DNA of 64,000 nucleotides from Marinobacter sp. (GTDB taxonomy: Bacteria > Pseudomonadota > Gammaproteobacteria > Pseudomonadales > Oleiphilaceae): positions 434,001-498,000 of the forward strand of contig JAGYIS010000009.1 in assembly GCA_018402255.1 (NCBI GenBank), written 5' to 3'. Positions 8,856 through 17,157 of this stretch are shown one piece after another. Every line of letters begins with the position of its first letter. Position 1 is the stretch's first letter. Made by a program: the position numbers and the translations under genes. Below the pieces are notes generated by a model. That model worked only from the letters and a program-made list of their open reading frames with translations. It had not been told where the DNA came from and searched no databases.

Positions 8856-9932
8856 ATGCAACAAGTAATGCTGATATGCCGGCCGGGCTTTGAAGCCGAG
8901 GCTGGTCAGGAATTGACCGATCAGGCTGCGAGCGTGGGTGTGTTTGGCTATTTTCAGCCGGTCCGGAACAGTGGCCTGGTTCGGTTTTCGATTGCGGGCG
9001 ACGAAAAACCGGAAGAGTTGATGAGTCGTCTTGCTCTTGGTGATCTGGTGTTTGTTCGGGACTGGTTCGCCATTCTGGGAGATTGCCCGTTGCCCGCGCA
9101 GGATCGGGTTGGCGCGGTGGTGGAGTTCTTGCGGGACCGGAATTGGGACGGCACCCTGTGTGCCCGAGTTGAGGTGCGCTTGCCGGAGACCAACGCCGAT
9201 CGCGACCTCGGAAATTTTTCGAAAAAATGGATGGCCCCTCTGTCAAAGGGCCTGCGCGGGGCTGGGTTACTAAAGGCAGACGCCAACGCGGTGTCCCGTG
9301 GTCGTCTTGAGATTCTGCTGACGGGATTTGAGCAGGCGATCATCGGTTTCAGTCTGGCAGGCAATCGGTCACCTTTCGTTGGGGGCGTGCCCCGGCTTCG
9401 GTTGTCAGCATCGGCGCCCAGTCGCTCAGCCTTGAAGCTTGAGGAAGCCTGGAAAGTGTTTTTGCCCCGGGACCGCTGGCTGGATTATCTGGGCGGAGGC
9501 AAGAAGGCCGTTGATCTGGGCGCCGCCCCTGGCGGCTGGACCTGGCAGCTGGTAAATCAGGGCATGATGGTAACGGCTGTCGATAACGGGCCCATGCAGC
9601 CCGAATTGATGGCCAGTGGTCATGTTGAGCATGTGGAAGCGGATGGCTACGCCTGGCGTCCGAAACGTGCGGTAGACTGGATGGTCTGCGACATCGTGGA
9701 CAAGCCCCGTCGGACGGCGCGCCTGGCAGTGGACTGGATGGCAGGCAAGCGCTGCCGCTATACCGTGTTCAATCTGAAATTGCCGATGAAGAAGCGTTAT
9801 GAAGAGTGGCTGGCGTGCCGGGAGTTAATCATTGAGGGACTGGCTGAGGCGGGCCTCAACTGCCGGTTGAGCGCCCGCCATCTCTATCACGACCGAGAGG
9901 AAATCACCTGCTTTATCGAGCGACTGGATTGA
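8856..9932 (+). CDS. rlmM: 23S rRNA 2'-O-ribose methyltransferase RlmM (C2498)
   Basis: A 358-residue SAM-dependent enzyme that methylates the 2'-OH of C2498 in 23S rRNA. It has an N-terminal THUMP-like region (about 1-180) and a Rossmann methyltransferase domain. The SAM motif VDLGAAPGGWTWQL is near residue 222, and the catalytic Asp and Lys fall in the MVCDIV and NLKLPMKKR segments. Length matches E. coli RlmM (366). It appears to be transcribed alone and is convergent with the small gene at 9943. Confidence 0.96.
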   Translation: MQQVMLICRPGFEAEAGQELTDQAASVGVFGYFQPVRNSGLVRFSIAGDEKPEELMSRLALGDLVFVRDWFAILGDCPLPAQDRVGAVVEFLRDRNWDGTLCARVEVRLPETNADRDLGNFSKKWMAPLSKGLRGAGLLKADANAVSRGRLEILLTGFEQAIIGFSLAGNRSPFVGGVPRLRLSASAPSRSALKLEEAWKVFLPRDRWLDYLGGGKKAVDLGAAPGGWTWQLVNQGMMVTAVDNGPMQPELMASGHVEHVEADGYAWRPKRAVDWMVCDIVDKPRRTARLAVDWMAGKRCRYTVFNLKLPMKKRYEEWLACRELIIEGLAEAGLNCRLSARHLYHDREEITCFIERLD

Positions 9933-9942
9933 GCTTGATGGC

Positions 9943-10236
9943 TCAACCCATCTGGCTTTGTTCAAGCACAGTAATGATTTCCTCGCGATCCATCATCGGG
10001 ATCAGCTCGGCCATCAGCTCCCGTCGCTCACGGGACTGCAGCCAGCGGTTCCAGTCGGCCTCGGATCGCCAGTTAGCAAGGGTAAACCGGTGGTTTGAGT
10101 CGTGGCTGTCGACCAGTGTTTCGCCGGAAACAAATCCTGGCGTTGCCACGGCCTGTTGCAGTACCTTTCTGGATCTTTCTTCATAGGCGGATTCCAGAGA
10201 TTCTGCGATGTGGCGTTCAATTAAAACCCGGATCAT
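9943..10236 (-). CDS. Antibiotic biosynthesis monooxygenase (ABM) fold protein
   Basis: A 97-residue protein with the dimeric alpha-beta-barrel pattern of the ABM family. It begins IRVLIERHI and has central FVSGETLVD and FTLANWRSEADWNRWL segments. Members include heme-degrading and quinol monooxygenases, and many have no known activity. The Asn and Trp near position 55 resemble residues used by heme-degrading ABM proteins, but this is too short to settle function. It is divergent from the TusA-like gene. Confidence 0.75.
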   Translation of the reverse strand: MIRVLIERHIAESLESAYEERSRKVLQQAVATPGFVSGETLVDSHDSNHRFTLANWRSEADWNRWLQSRERRELMAELIPMMDREEIITVLEQSQMG

Positions 10237-10318
10237 GCAATTCGTCCTTTATTTTCGTTGCTGTAAACAATAATTTAGCACTGGAATCTGTAAATCACGA
10301 GAACTGGAGGAAGCCGTT

Positions 10319-10561
10319 GTGACTGCTGTAGACTTCAATGCAGAACTGGACGCGCGAGGGCTGTTCTGCCCGGAGCCCGTCATGATGCTACACAACCGCA
10401 TCCATGACGTAGAGGTGGGCGAGGTGTTGCGCGTGATTGCCACGGACCCATCCACCACCCGCGATATCCCGCGTTTTTGCCAGTTTCTCGGCCATGAGCT
10501 CCTGAGCCATCAGGAACTGGACGGCGAATACCACTTCCTTATCCGCCGTTGCGAAAGCTGA
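10319..10561 (+). CDS. tusA: TusA-family sulfur carrier protein
   Basis: An 80-residue cytoplasmic protein with the TusA signature: ARGLFCPEPVMM with the sulfur-accepting Cys at residue 17, followed by GEVLRVIATDPSTTRDIPRFC. TusA proteins carry persulfide sulfur from IscS to targets, classically for 2-thiolation of tRNA wobble uridine by MnmA. The start is GTG at 10319 with a strong GGAGGAAG ribosome site. mnmA itself, 18 kb away, is frameshifted in this sequence. Confidence 0.9.
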   Translation: MTAVDFNAELDARGLFCPEPVMMLHNRIHDVEVGEVLRVIATDPSTTRDIPRFCQFLGHELLSHQELDGEYHFLIRRCES

Positions 10562-10576
10562 GGCCTTGGCTCAGCT
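10556..10576. terminator. Palindrome holding both convergent stop codons (tusA / dsbD)
   Basis: AGCTGAG (10556-10562) and CTCAGCT (10570-10576) form a perfect 7-bp stem with a 7-nt loop. The tusA TGA (10559-10561) lies in the left arm and the dsbD stop (10573-10571) in the right arm. No T-run follows, so it is at best a weak bidirectional terminator. Confidence 0.4.
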
Positions 10577-12454
10577 AGCCGGGGTCAGCTGGCCGAGGTG
10601 ATCCAGAAACTGGCGCCGGTTCATTTCACCTAAAACCCGGGCTTCCTGCAACTCTTCTCCGTTATTGCGATAGAACAGAATGGCCGGTGGTCCGAAAAGG
10701 CCCAGTTCATTCAGCAATGCCTGCTGTGCCGGCGTATTGTCGGTCATGTCAATTTGCAGGAGGGTGTAGGGTGCCAGCGCCTGAATCACGTCCTGATCAC
10801 TGAAAACGTTTCGCTCCATGATTTTGCAGGAAATGCACCAGTCGGCATAGAAATCGAGCATCACCGGCTGCTGGTTAGCTTGAGCCTGAGCCAGCATGGT
10901 ACGGATCTGCCCGGGGTCTTCCACCCGCTGGAAATCGGCATGGGCCAGGGCTCCACCCTGCGGTGACGAGCCGGCGGAGGCCACAAACGGTGCCAGCGGA
11001 CGCAGAGGGTCGTTTGCGCCACTGATGGCACCTGCCAATAGCGCTAGTCCGTAAGCGAACATAACCAGGCCAAGGCCTTTACGAGAGCGCTGCCAGCCGG
11101 CTTTAGCGGCATCGAACGCACCCAGTTGCACACCGGTAATCGCGATAAGCAGGCCCCACAGGGTCAGGGCCGCCCATACCGGAATGATCCGCTCGACGAG
11201 CCAGATCGCAACCGCCAGCAGCATGACCCCGTAGAAGTGTTTAACGGTCGTCATCCAGTGCCCGGATGTCGGCAGCAGTTTGCGCCCACCCACTGCCACC
11301 AGAATCAATGGAACACCCATGCCAAGACCCAGTGCCAGCAAGGCAACGCCGCCGATAACGGCGTCCTGGGTAGTCGAGATGTACAGCAAACTGCCCGCCA
11401 GTGGAGCGGAAACGCAGGGGGACACAATCAACGCTGACAGCGAGCCAATGCCAAAAATACTGACCACGCGGGTGCCGGTCAGTTTTTGACTGGCATCGTT
11501 CAGGGATTCAAGGATGAATCGGGGTAGCCGGATCTCGAACAGATCAAACATGGACAGTGCGAACAGGACAAACAAGGTGGCAAACACGCCCAGTACCCAA
11601 GGCGACTGCAAGTGCGCCTGGAGGTTGAAACTGGCGCCGAGCAGGCCGGTAATCACGCCAGCAGCGGCATAGGTGAGGGCCATGCCGAGAACGTAACTGC
11701 CAGACAACAGCAAGGCATGCCCGGTCGTGCGCGTGTTGTGGCCGGATACCATGGTGGAAATGATCGGTACCATTGGCAATACACAGGGGGTAAAGGTCAG
11801 GCCCAGGCCCAGTAGAAAAAACACACCCGCAATCATCCAGATGGATTGGCTGGAGAGGAATCCCGCCAGTCCGGTTGCCGTTGACGTATTGGTAGTTGTT
11901 GGCGGTGTCGATGTGCCGGGGTCCGCTGTCGCCGCTGGCGAGGTGCCTTGTGGCTCGCTCTGACCGGCGTAATAGAGAACGTCCCGGGTCTGGGGCGGAT
12001 AGCAAAGGCCGGCTTTGGCACAGCCCTGATAGCTCACCTGCAAGGTGGCTTCTCGGACACCCTCGGGCAGGTTGACGGCCACGCGGGCTTCAACGGGATC
12101 AAAAAAGACCGTCATTTCGCCGAAGAACTCGTCGTCAGTCAGCGTGCCCGGCAGCGAAAACTCGGGCTCTCCCAGGGTAACGCCTTCGGTAACGGGGGTG
12201 ACCTGCACGCGGCTCTTGTACAGGTAATGCTCCGGAGCAATTGCCCAGGACAGCACCACGGCACCATCATCGGTACGGTGACTGAACGGCAGTGCTTCAT
12301 CAACAGGAAGGAAGTCGCTTTGACCACCACCGAATAAAGAACTTCCGGAGCTGCCAAAGGCCGCGGCCGGGCCTGAGGCCATGGTCGCCAAAAGCGCCAT
12401 CAAGACCAGAGTGGAGGTGAACAATCTTCGGAGCAATAGCGGGCAAGCTGTCAT
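10571..12454 (-). CDS. dsbD: Thiol:disulfide interchange protein DsbD
   Basis: A 627-residue inner-membrane reductant conduit that moves electrons from cytoplasmic thioredoxin to periplasmic DsbC/DsbG and cytochrome c maturation. There is a signal peptide (about 1-32), a periplasmic immunoglobulin-like alpha domain with a CAKAGLCYPPQ Cys pair (about 150-156), and eight membrane helices with membrane-embedded Cys residues (for example TPCVLP). The C-terminal thioredoxin-like gamma domain has WCISC near 539-543. Supply of reduced heme-binding Cys would serve the cytochromes CcoO and CcoP encoded at 2848-4539. Confidence 0.96.
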   Translation of the reverse strand: MTACPLLLRRLFTSTLVLMALLATMASGPAAAFGSSGSSLFGGGQSDFLPVDEALPFSHRTDDGAVVLSWAIAPEHYLYKSRVQVTPVTEGVTLGEPEFSLPGTLTDDEFFGEMTVFFDPVEARVAVNLPEGVREATLQVSYQGCAKAGLCYPPQTRDVLYYAGQSEPQGTSPAATADPGTSTPPTTTNTSTATGLAGFLSSQSIWMIAGVFFLLGLGLTFTPCVLPMVPIISTMVSGHNTRTTGHALLLSGSYVLGMALTYAAAGVITGLLGASFNLQAHLQSPWVLGVFATLFVLFALSMFDLFEIRLPRFILESLNDASQKLTGTRVVSIFGIGSLSALIVSPCVSAPLAGSLLYISTTQDAVIGGVALLALGLGMGVPLILVAVGGRKLLPTSGHWMTTVKHFYGVMLLAVAIWLVERIIPVWAALTLWGLLIAITGVQLGAFDAAKAGWQRSRKGLGLVMFAYGLALLAGAISGANDPLRPLAPFVASAGSSPQGGALAHADFQRVEDPGQIRTMLAQAQANQQPVMLDFYADWCISCKIMERNVFSDQDVIQALAPYTLLQIDMTDNTPAQQALLNELGLFGPPAILFYRNNGEELQEARVLGEMNRRQFLDHLGQLTPAS

Positions 12455-12595
12455 GAATCCTGCGTTTTCCTGGGTTGTCTGATCGGGATGGAGTCTCGAA
12501 TAAACTTCGGAATAACTACGATGCCAGTGGACACAAAAGCCGAGGCAAAGTTCCCTCTGGTATTGCCGGCTTTAAAGTCGCACAATAGCCAACCG

Positions 12596-13186
12596 ATGAA
12601 TCACAATCCAGACGATCTTATCATGCTGTTCAATGACCTGTTTCGGGAATCGTTCCGGACAATCCTGGTCAGGGGCAGCACCGAACCGGAATATCTGCCC
12701 TTCAGCGAGCCCGATGGCTTCGCCCAGGTGGTTTTTGCCCACGGATTTTTCGCCAGCGCCCTTCATGAAATCGCTCATTGGTGTATCGCAGGTGAGCAGC
12801 GTCGCAGGTTACACGATTACGGATACTGGTATTGTCCGGACGGACGCAGCCCCGAACAACAGCAGGCCTTTGAGCAGGTAGAAATCAAGCCCCAGGCAAT
12901 TGAATGGCTGTTTTCCCTTGCTGCGGGCTCATGCTTTAACATCAGCGTGGATAATCTGGCCGGTGACGGGGCCGCAGACGAGCGCGCATTCCGCCGCCAT
13001 GTTTGCGACCAGAGTGCGCATTTCCTGGCGGTGGGCCTGCCACCCAGGGCCCAGCAATTTTTCGATGTACTCACATCATTCTACGGAACCGCCGATCGCA
13101 TTCGGGACGCCTGGTATCACGACAGGACACGATTACTGCGCGCGGAACCCGCACATGACCCATCAAGGATAACTGAGACTCTATGA
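12596..13186 (+). CDS. epmC: Elongation factor P hydroxylase EpmC (YfcM)
   Basis: A 196-residue protein that hydroxylates the beta-lysyl-lysine modification of EF-P. Recognisable segments are VFAHGFFASALHEIAHWC, with a probable HExxH-type metal site, followed by YGYWYCPDGRS and VEIKPQAIEWLF, all close to E. coli EpmC. The frame is open from 12488, but homology begins at the ATG at 12596, which I use. The stop overlaps the rhlB ATG by 4 bp. epmA, epmB and efp are not in the window. Confidence 0.93.
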   Translation: MNHNPDDLIMLFNDLFRESFRTILVRGSTEPEYLPFSEPDGFAQVVFAHGFFASALHEIAHWCIAGEQRRRLHDYGYWYCPDGRSPEQQQAFEQVEIKPQAIEWLFSLAAGSCFNISVDNLAGDGAADERAFRRHVCDQSAHFLAVGLPPRAQQFFDVLTSFYGTADRIRDAWYHDRTRLLRAEPAHDPSRITETL

Positions 13187-14463
13187 CATCTGACCCAAAG
13201 CACGCCGGCGATTTACGATTCAGCGAACTCAACCTGGACCAACGCCTGCTGGATGCCATCACCAAGATCGGATTCGAATACTGCACGCCGATTCAGGCAG
13301 AGACCTTGCCCTGGACGCTCGCCTGTGAAGATCTGATCGGGCAGGCCCAAACCGGCACCGGTAAAACCGCCGCGTTCCTGATCACTGCCATTCAGACCCT
13401 GCTGGAGACCCCGGTTCCGGAAAACGACCGGTTTGCCTCGGAGCCCAGAGTGTTGGCTCTGGCCCCGACGCGGGAGCTGGCGATGCAGATTGCCAAAGAT
13501 GCGGAACAGCTCTGCCAATACACCGGCCACAATGTGGTGACGGTGGTTGGCGGCATGAACTACGACCAGCAGCGCGAACAGTTGCAGAACGAGGTGGTCG
13601 ACATACTGGTCGCGACACCGGGGCGCCTGATTGATTTTCTCGGGTCCCAGGACGTGTTCCTCGATCAGATCGATATCCTGATTCTCGATGAAGCAGACCG
13701 CATGCTGGACATGGGTTTCATCCCGGACGTAAAACGCATTATCCGCAAGTGTACGGTCAAAGAAGAGCGCCAGACCCTGCTGTTCAGTGCCACCTTTAAC
13801 CAGGACGTACTCAACCTGGCGTCCATGTGGACCTGTAACGCCGAGTTTGTGGAGATTGAGCCAGAGCAGAAAACCGCGGAGCGGGTGGAGCAAACGGTAT
13901 ACCTGGTGTCGGACGACGCCAAGTTGCCGGTGCTGGTGAATTACCTCAAACGCCCGGAGGTTGAAAAGGCCATCGTGTTTGCCAATCGCCGGGATCAATG
14001 CCGGGATCTGGAGGAAGATCTCAAGAATCAGGGCGTGAAAGTATCGCTGATGTCCGGCGAGATCGCTCAGAACAAACGCTTGAAGACCCTGGACCAGTTC
14101 AAGAAGGGTGAGATTCAGGTACTGGTAGCAACCGATGTTGCCGGCAGGGGTATTCACGTTAACGGTGTTACCCATGTGTTTAACTACAACCTGCCGGAGA
14201 ACGCCGAAGATTACGTGCACCGGATTGGTCGAACCGGGCGGGCGGGCCAGACCGGTGTGTCGGTGAGTTTTGCCGGTGAGGACGACTCGTTTCTGTTGCC
14301 GGCCATCGAGTCTTACATCAGCCAGAAACTGAAGACAACCGTGCCGGAAGAGGAGTTGACGGCACCGATGGATAACTCGCCAATTACGCGCAAGCGCGGT
14401 GGTCGCCGGCCCCAGAGCGGTCGAAGCCCGGCCGGGCGCGGTCAACGTCCTCGGCGGAATTAA
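13183..14463 (+). CDS. rhlB: DEAD-box ATP-dependent RNA helicase RhlB
   Basis: A 426-residue RNA helicase; in enterobacteria RhlB is the helicase of the RNase E degradosome. All motifs are visible: the Q motif (GFEYCTPIQ), motif I (AQTGTGKT), PTRELAMQ, TPGRL, DEAD (about 168-171), SAT, and the C-terminal motifs ATDVAGRGIH and HRIGRTGRAG. The basic Gly/Arg-rich tail (RKRGGRRP to the end) would bind RNA. It overlaps epmC by 4 bp. I prefer RhlB over other DEAD paralogues because of length and N-terminal sequence. Confidence 0.88.
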   Translation: MTSDPKHAGDLRFSELNLDQRLLDAITKIGFEYCTPIQAETLPWTLACEDLIGQAQTGTGKTAAFLITAIQTLLETPVPENDRFASEPRVLALAPTRELAMQIAKDAEQLCQYTGHNVVTVVGGMNYDQQREQLQNEVVDILVATPGRLIDFLGSQDVFLDQIDILILDEADRMLDMGFIPDVKRIIRKCTVKEERQTLLFSATFNQDVLNLASMWTCNAEFVEIEPEQKTAERVEQTVYLVSDDAKLPVLVNYLKRPEVEKAIVFANRRDQCRDLEEDLKNQGVKVSLMSGEIAQNKRLKTLDQFKKGEIQVLVATDVAGRGIHVNGVTHVFNYNLPENAEDYVHRIGRTGRAGQTGVSVSFAGEDDSFLLPAIESYISQKLKTTVPEEELTAPMDNSPITRKRGGRRPQSGRSPAGRGQRPRRN

Positions 14464-14485
14464 TGGCGAGGTTGGAGAGCAGCTC

Positions 14486-15640
14486 ATGTTAATCGTGGCA
14501 GATGAAAATATTCCCTTGTTGGACGCTTTTTTTGGGGATATTGGCGAGATCCGGCGCGTCACTGGCAGAACCCTCAGCCGTGATCAGGTTGTGGACGCTG
14601 ATGTGTTGCTGGTTCGCTCGGTTACCCGGGTGAATCAGGAGCTGCTTGAGGGGACCCGTGTTCGTTTTGTGGGCACCGCTACTATTGGTACCGACCACAT
14701 AGACCTTGACTGGCTGAAGGCCCGGGGCATCCGTTTTGCGGCCGCCCCGGGCTGCAATGCGAGCAGCGTCGCGGAGTATGTGCTGTCCGTGATTTCGCTG
14801 TTTGCCGAGCGCCGGGGTCTGGATGACTGGACGACATTGAGTGTTGGTGTTGTCGGTGTGGGCAATGTGGGCGGCGAACTGGCTCAGATACTTGAGCGCC
14901 TGGGGTTTGAGGTGCGTCTGTGCGATCCGCCTAGGCAGGAGAGTGAGCCTGATTCCGGCCTGCCTTTTGTCAGTCTGGCCGATGCGCTGGAGTGTGATGT
15001 CGTGACGCTACACACGCCGCTTACACGCAATCAGCCCCACGCGACCCAGCACATGTTGTCGGACCAGCACCTGGCAATGATGGGTGCCGATCAACTATTG
15101 ATCAATGCCGGTCGGGGCGAGGTGATTGATTCCGCCGCGCTGTTACGCCGTCTTGATCAACCGGATGCGCCTCTGGTCGCGCTGGATGTGTGGGAGCAGG
15201 AGCCTGGCATCAGCCCCGATCTGGTCGACAAGACCTGGCTCGCGACACCGCACATTGCAGGGTATAGCCTGGAAGGCAAAATGCAGGGCACAGAAATGAT
15301 CTACCAGGCGATGTGCCAGTTTATGGGCCTGCCAGTGCGCAAGAAGGCCGGCCAGTTCCTGCCCGAGCCCGCGTTGAGCAAACTATCGTTTACCAGTGCG
15401 GCGGGTGAGGATGATGCGGTTCGGACAGCGTTACTTGCCTGTTACGACCCCAGACGAGACGATGCCCGTCTCAGGCTGACCATGAAGGGGAATCCAGGTG
15501 AGCGTGCCGTAGCGTTTGATCGCCTGCGCCGTGATTACCCGGTGCGCCGGGAATGCTCAAGTCTGAAGATTCAGCTTAAAGGCACCAGCAAGTCGCTGCA
15601 GGACAGTTTTCGGGCAATGGGGTTCAAGCTCAAGATCTGA
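14486..15640 (+). CDS. pdxB: Erythronate-4-phosphate dehydrogenase PdxB
   Basis: A 384-residue NAD-dependent 2-hydroxyacid dehydrogenase of the pyridoxal 5'-phosphate pathway, oxidising 4-phosphoerythronate. Features are the N-terminal IVADENIPLLDAFF segment, the Rossmann motif GVVGVGNVGGELA, catalytic Arg in the LINAGRGEVID region, and the His in TPHIAGYSLEGK. The C-terminal PdxB dimerisation domain (about 290-380) separates PdxB from SerA. The ATG at 14486 has a GGAGAG site; the open frame reads further up inside rhlB. A terminator follows the stop. Confidence 0.95.
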   Translation: MLIVADENIPLLDAFFGDIGEIRRVTGRTLSRDQVVDADVLLVRSVTRVNQELLEGTRVRFVGTATIGTDHIDLDWLKARGIRFAAAPGCNASSVAEYVLSVISLFAERRGLDDWTTLSVGVVGVGNVGGELAQILERLGFEVRLCDPPRQESEPDSGLPFVSLADALECDVVTLHTPLTRNQPHATQHMLSDQHLAMMGADQLLINAGRGEVIDSAALLRRLDQPDAPLVALDVWEQEPGISPDLVDKTWLATPHIAGYSLEGKMQGTEMIYQAMCQFMGLPVRKKAGQFLPEPALSKLSFTSAAGEDDAVRTALLACYDPRRDDARLRLTMKGNPGERAVAFDRLRRDYPVRRECSSLKIQLKGTSKSLQDSFRAMGFKLKI

Positions 15641-15658
15641 GACCGGCGGTCGCAAGAC

Positions 15659-15690
15659 AAAAAAGGGGCGCTCAGAGCGCCCCTTTTTTT
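15659..15690. terminator. Bidirectional rho-independent terminator (pdxB / htpX)
   Basis: An A-run, then GGGGCGCTCAGAGCGCCCC (15665-15683), then seven T residues. The stem is flanked by A and T runs, so it can end pdxB on the plus strand and htpX on the minus strand. Confidence 0.92.
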
Positions 15691-15697
15691 GTCAGCA

Positions 15698-16579
15698 TCA
15701 GACCCTTGCGTTCTGTAACGCCGCAATCCGGTCGTCCAGCGGTGGGTGGGTCATGAATAGGGCTGAGAGACCCGAGCGGGCGCCGCGGTTTATGCCAAAG
15801 GCCTGGAGTGTGTCGGGCATCTGATCGGGCACTTCACTTTCCTGCTTCAGTCGCGCCAGGGCGCTGATCATGGCGCCTGTGCCGGCCAGTTGTGCACCGG
15901 CTATGTCGGCCCGGAATTCCCGTCGGCGAGAGAACCAGAACACGATGGTGCTGGCCAGAATGCCCAGTACGATTTCGGCAACGATACTGACCACGAAGAA
16001 GGCAATACCGTGGCCATTTTCATTTTTGAACACCACCCGGTCGACAAACGAGCCAATCACCCGTGAGGCGAAGATAACAAAGGTGTTCACCACGCCCTGA
16101 ATCAGCGCAAGCGTAATCATATCACCGTTGGCAACGTGGCCGATTTCATGGCCGAGCACAGCTTTGATTTCGTCCTTGTTAAAGCGGTGTAGCAGGCCTT
16201 CACTGACCGCAACCAACGAATTGTTCTTGTTCCAGCCAGTGGCAAAGGCGTTGGACTGGGACGCCGGGAAGATGGCAACTTCCGGCATGCCGATTCCAGC
16301 TTTTTTTGCGAGTTCTGCCACTGTATCAACCAGCCAGCGCTCAGCCGGTGTTCTTGGCGAGTCGATTACCCGGGCCTTGGTGCTCCACTTGGCCATCGGC
16401 TTTGAGATCAGCAGGGAGACAATCGCTCCGGCAAAGCCAAATACCGCAGCGAAAGCGAGCAAGGAGCCATAATTAATGCCCTGTTGCGCCAAATAGCTGT
16501 CCACCCCGAGCAGGCGCAAGGTGAAACTTGCGACCAGAATAACGGCCAGGTTTGTGGCCAGAAACAACATTATCCGCAT
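15698..16579 (-). CDS. htpX: Membrane zinc metalloprotease HtpX
   Basis: A 293-residue inner-membrane protease of the M48B family that degrades misfolded membrane proteins. There are two N-terminal helices (about 5-25 and 37-57), the zinc motif HEIGH at 144-148, two more helices (about 157-180 and 190-215), and the third-ligand region [11 protein letters not shown]. It is the last gene of the minus-strand run before pdxB. In Pseudomonas, as I recall, htpX also neighbours alaA and the gpx-ospR-sagS genes. Confidence 0.96.
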   Translation of the reverse strand: MRIMLFLATNLAVILVASFTLRLLGVDSYLAQQGINYGSLLAFAAVFGFAGAIVSLLISKPMAKWSTKARVIDSPRTPAERWLVDTVAELAKKAGIGMPEVAIFPASQSNAFATGWNKNNSLVAVSEGLLHRFNKDEIKAVLGHEIGHVANGDMITLALIQGVVNTFVIFASRVIGSFVDRVVFKNENGHGIAFFVVSIVAEIVLGILASTIVFWFSRRREFRADIAGAQLAGTGAMISALARLKQESEVPDQMPDTLQAFGINRGARSGLSALFMTHPPLDDRIAALQNARV

Positions 16580-16672
16580 GGTTTCTTCCCGTATCAGTGT
16601 TGTCTGAAAATCATTGGCTGTCTGACCATAAGGTATGGCCCGGGTTCACCCGTTCAATAGGGTTACCTTGAT

Positions 16673-17146
16673 TTAATGAAGGTTCTGGTAGTGGTCGTCT
16701 GCGAAGAAAGCCGACTGGACTGCCTGGGTGATTCTGCTGGAACTGCCGCTTTTGAGCGCCGATCGCAACAGGTGAACATAGGTCGCCAGGTCTTTTTGCA
16801 CTGATTGGGGCAGCGCCGGCCCTGGCAAAGGCTCACTCAACTCACGTAACAGTGAAGACGGTGCCGGGGCGCTGAGCCGGATGAACGCATCGCGGGTCAA
16901 AACTGCCTGGTCCAGCGCTTCCTGGCGGATCGTGTCGACATAGCGGAGCAGGCCTTCCTCGGCTAGCCAGAGCAGGGCGCCAAAACAGGCCATGTGTCGA
17001 TTGCTGTGCAGTCCGAACTCGTCGGTCTCGTCCGGGCCGGCAATGTCTTCGACAAACAGATTGATGCGCCTGGGAAAGGCGGAATACAGCTGAACCAGTG
17101 CGATCGCAGCGTCTTTGTAAAACTCTTCCACGTGGATGTCGGCCAT
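16673..17146 (-). CDS. Conserved protein of unknown function, next to alaA
   Basis: A 157-residue soluble protein with no signal peptide or helix long enough to span a membrane. I do not recognise a named domain. Notable stretches are EEFYKDAAIALVQLYSAFPR, FVEDIAGPDETDEFG, and HMACFGALLWLAEEGLLRY, which looks like a winged-helix-type core; the second half is predicted helical. It starts 11 bp after the alaA stop, so the two are probably cotranscribed. A gene in the same place between htpX and the aminotransferase gene exists in Pseudomonas, from memory. Confidence 0.75.
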   Translation of the reverse strand: MADIHVEEFYKDAAIALVQLYSAFPRRINLFVEDIAGPDETDEFGLHSNRHMACFGALLWLAEEGLLRYVDTIRQEALDQAVLTRDAFIRLSAPAPSSLLRELSEPLPGPALPQSVQKDLATYVHLLRSALKSGSSSRITQAVQSAFFADDHYQNLH

Positions 17147-17157
17147 GTCAGCTCCGG

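Noticed and set aside
13213..14562. 449-codon open frame on the minus strand across rhlB
   Set aside because: It is antisense to a clear DEAD-box helicase, has no recognisable domain, and its composition (His/Arg-rich) is that of a shadow frame.
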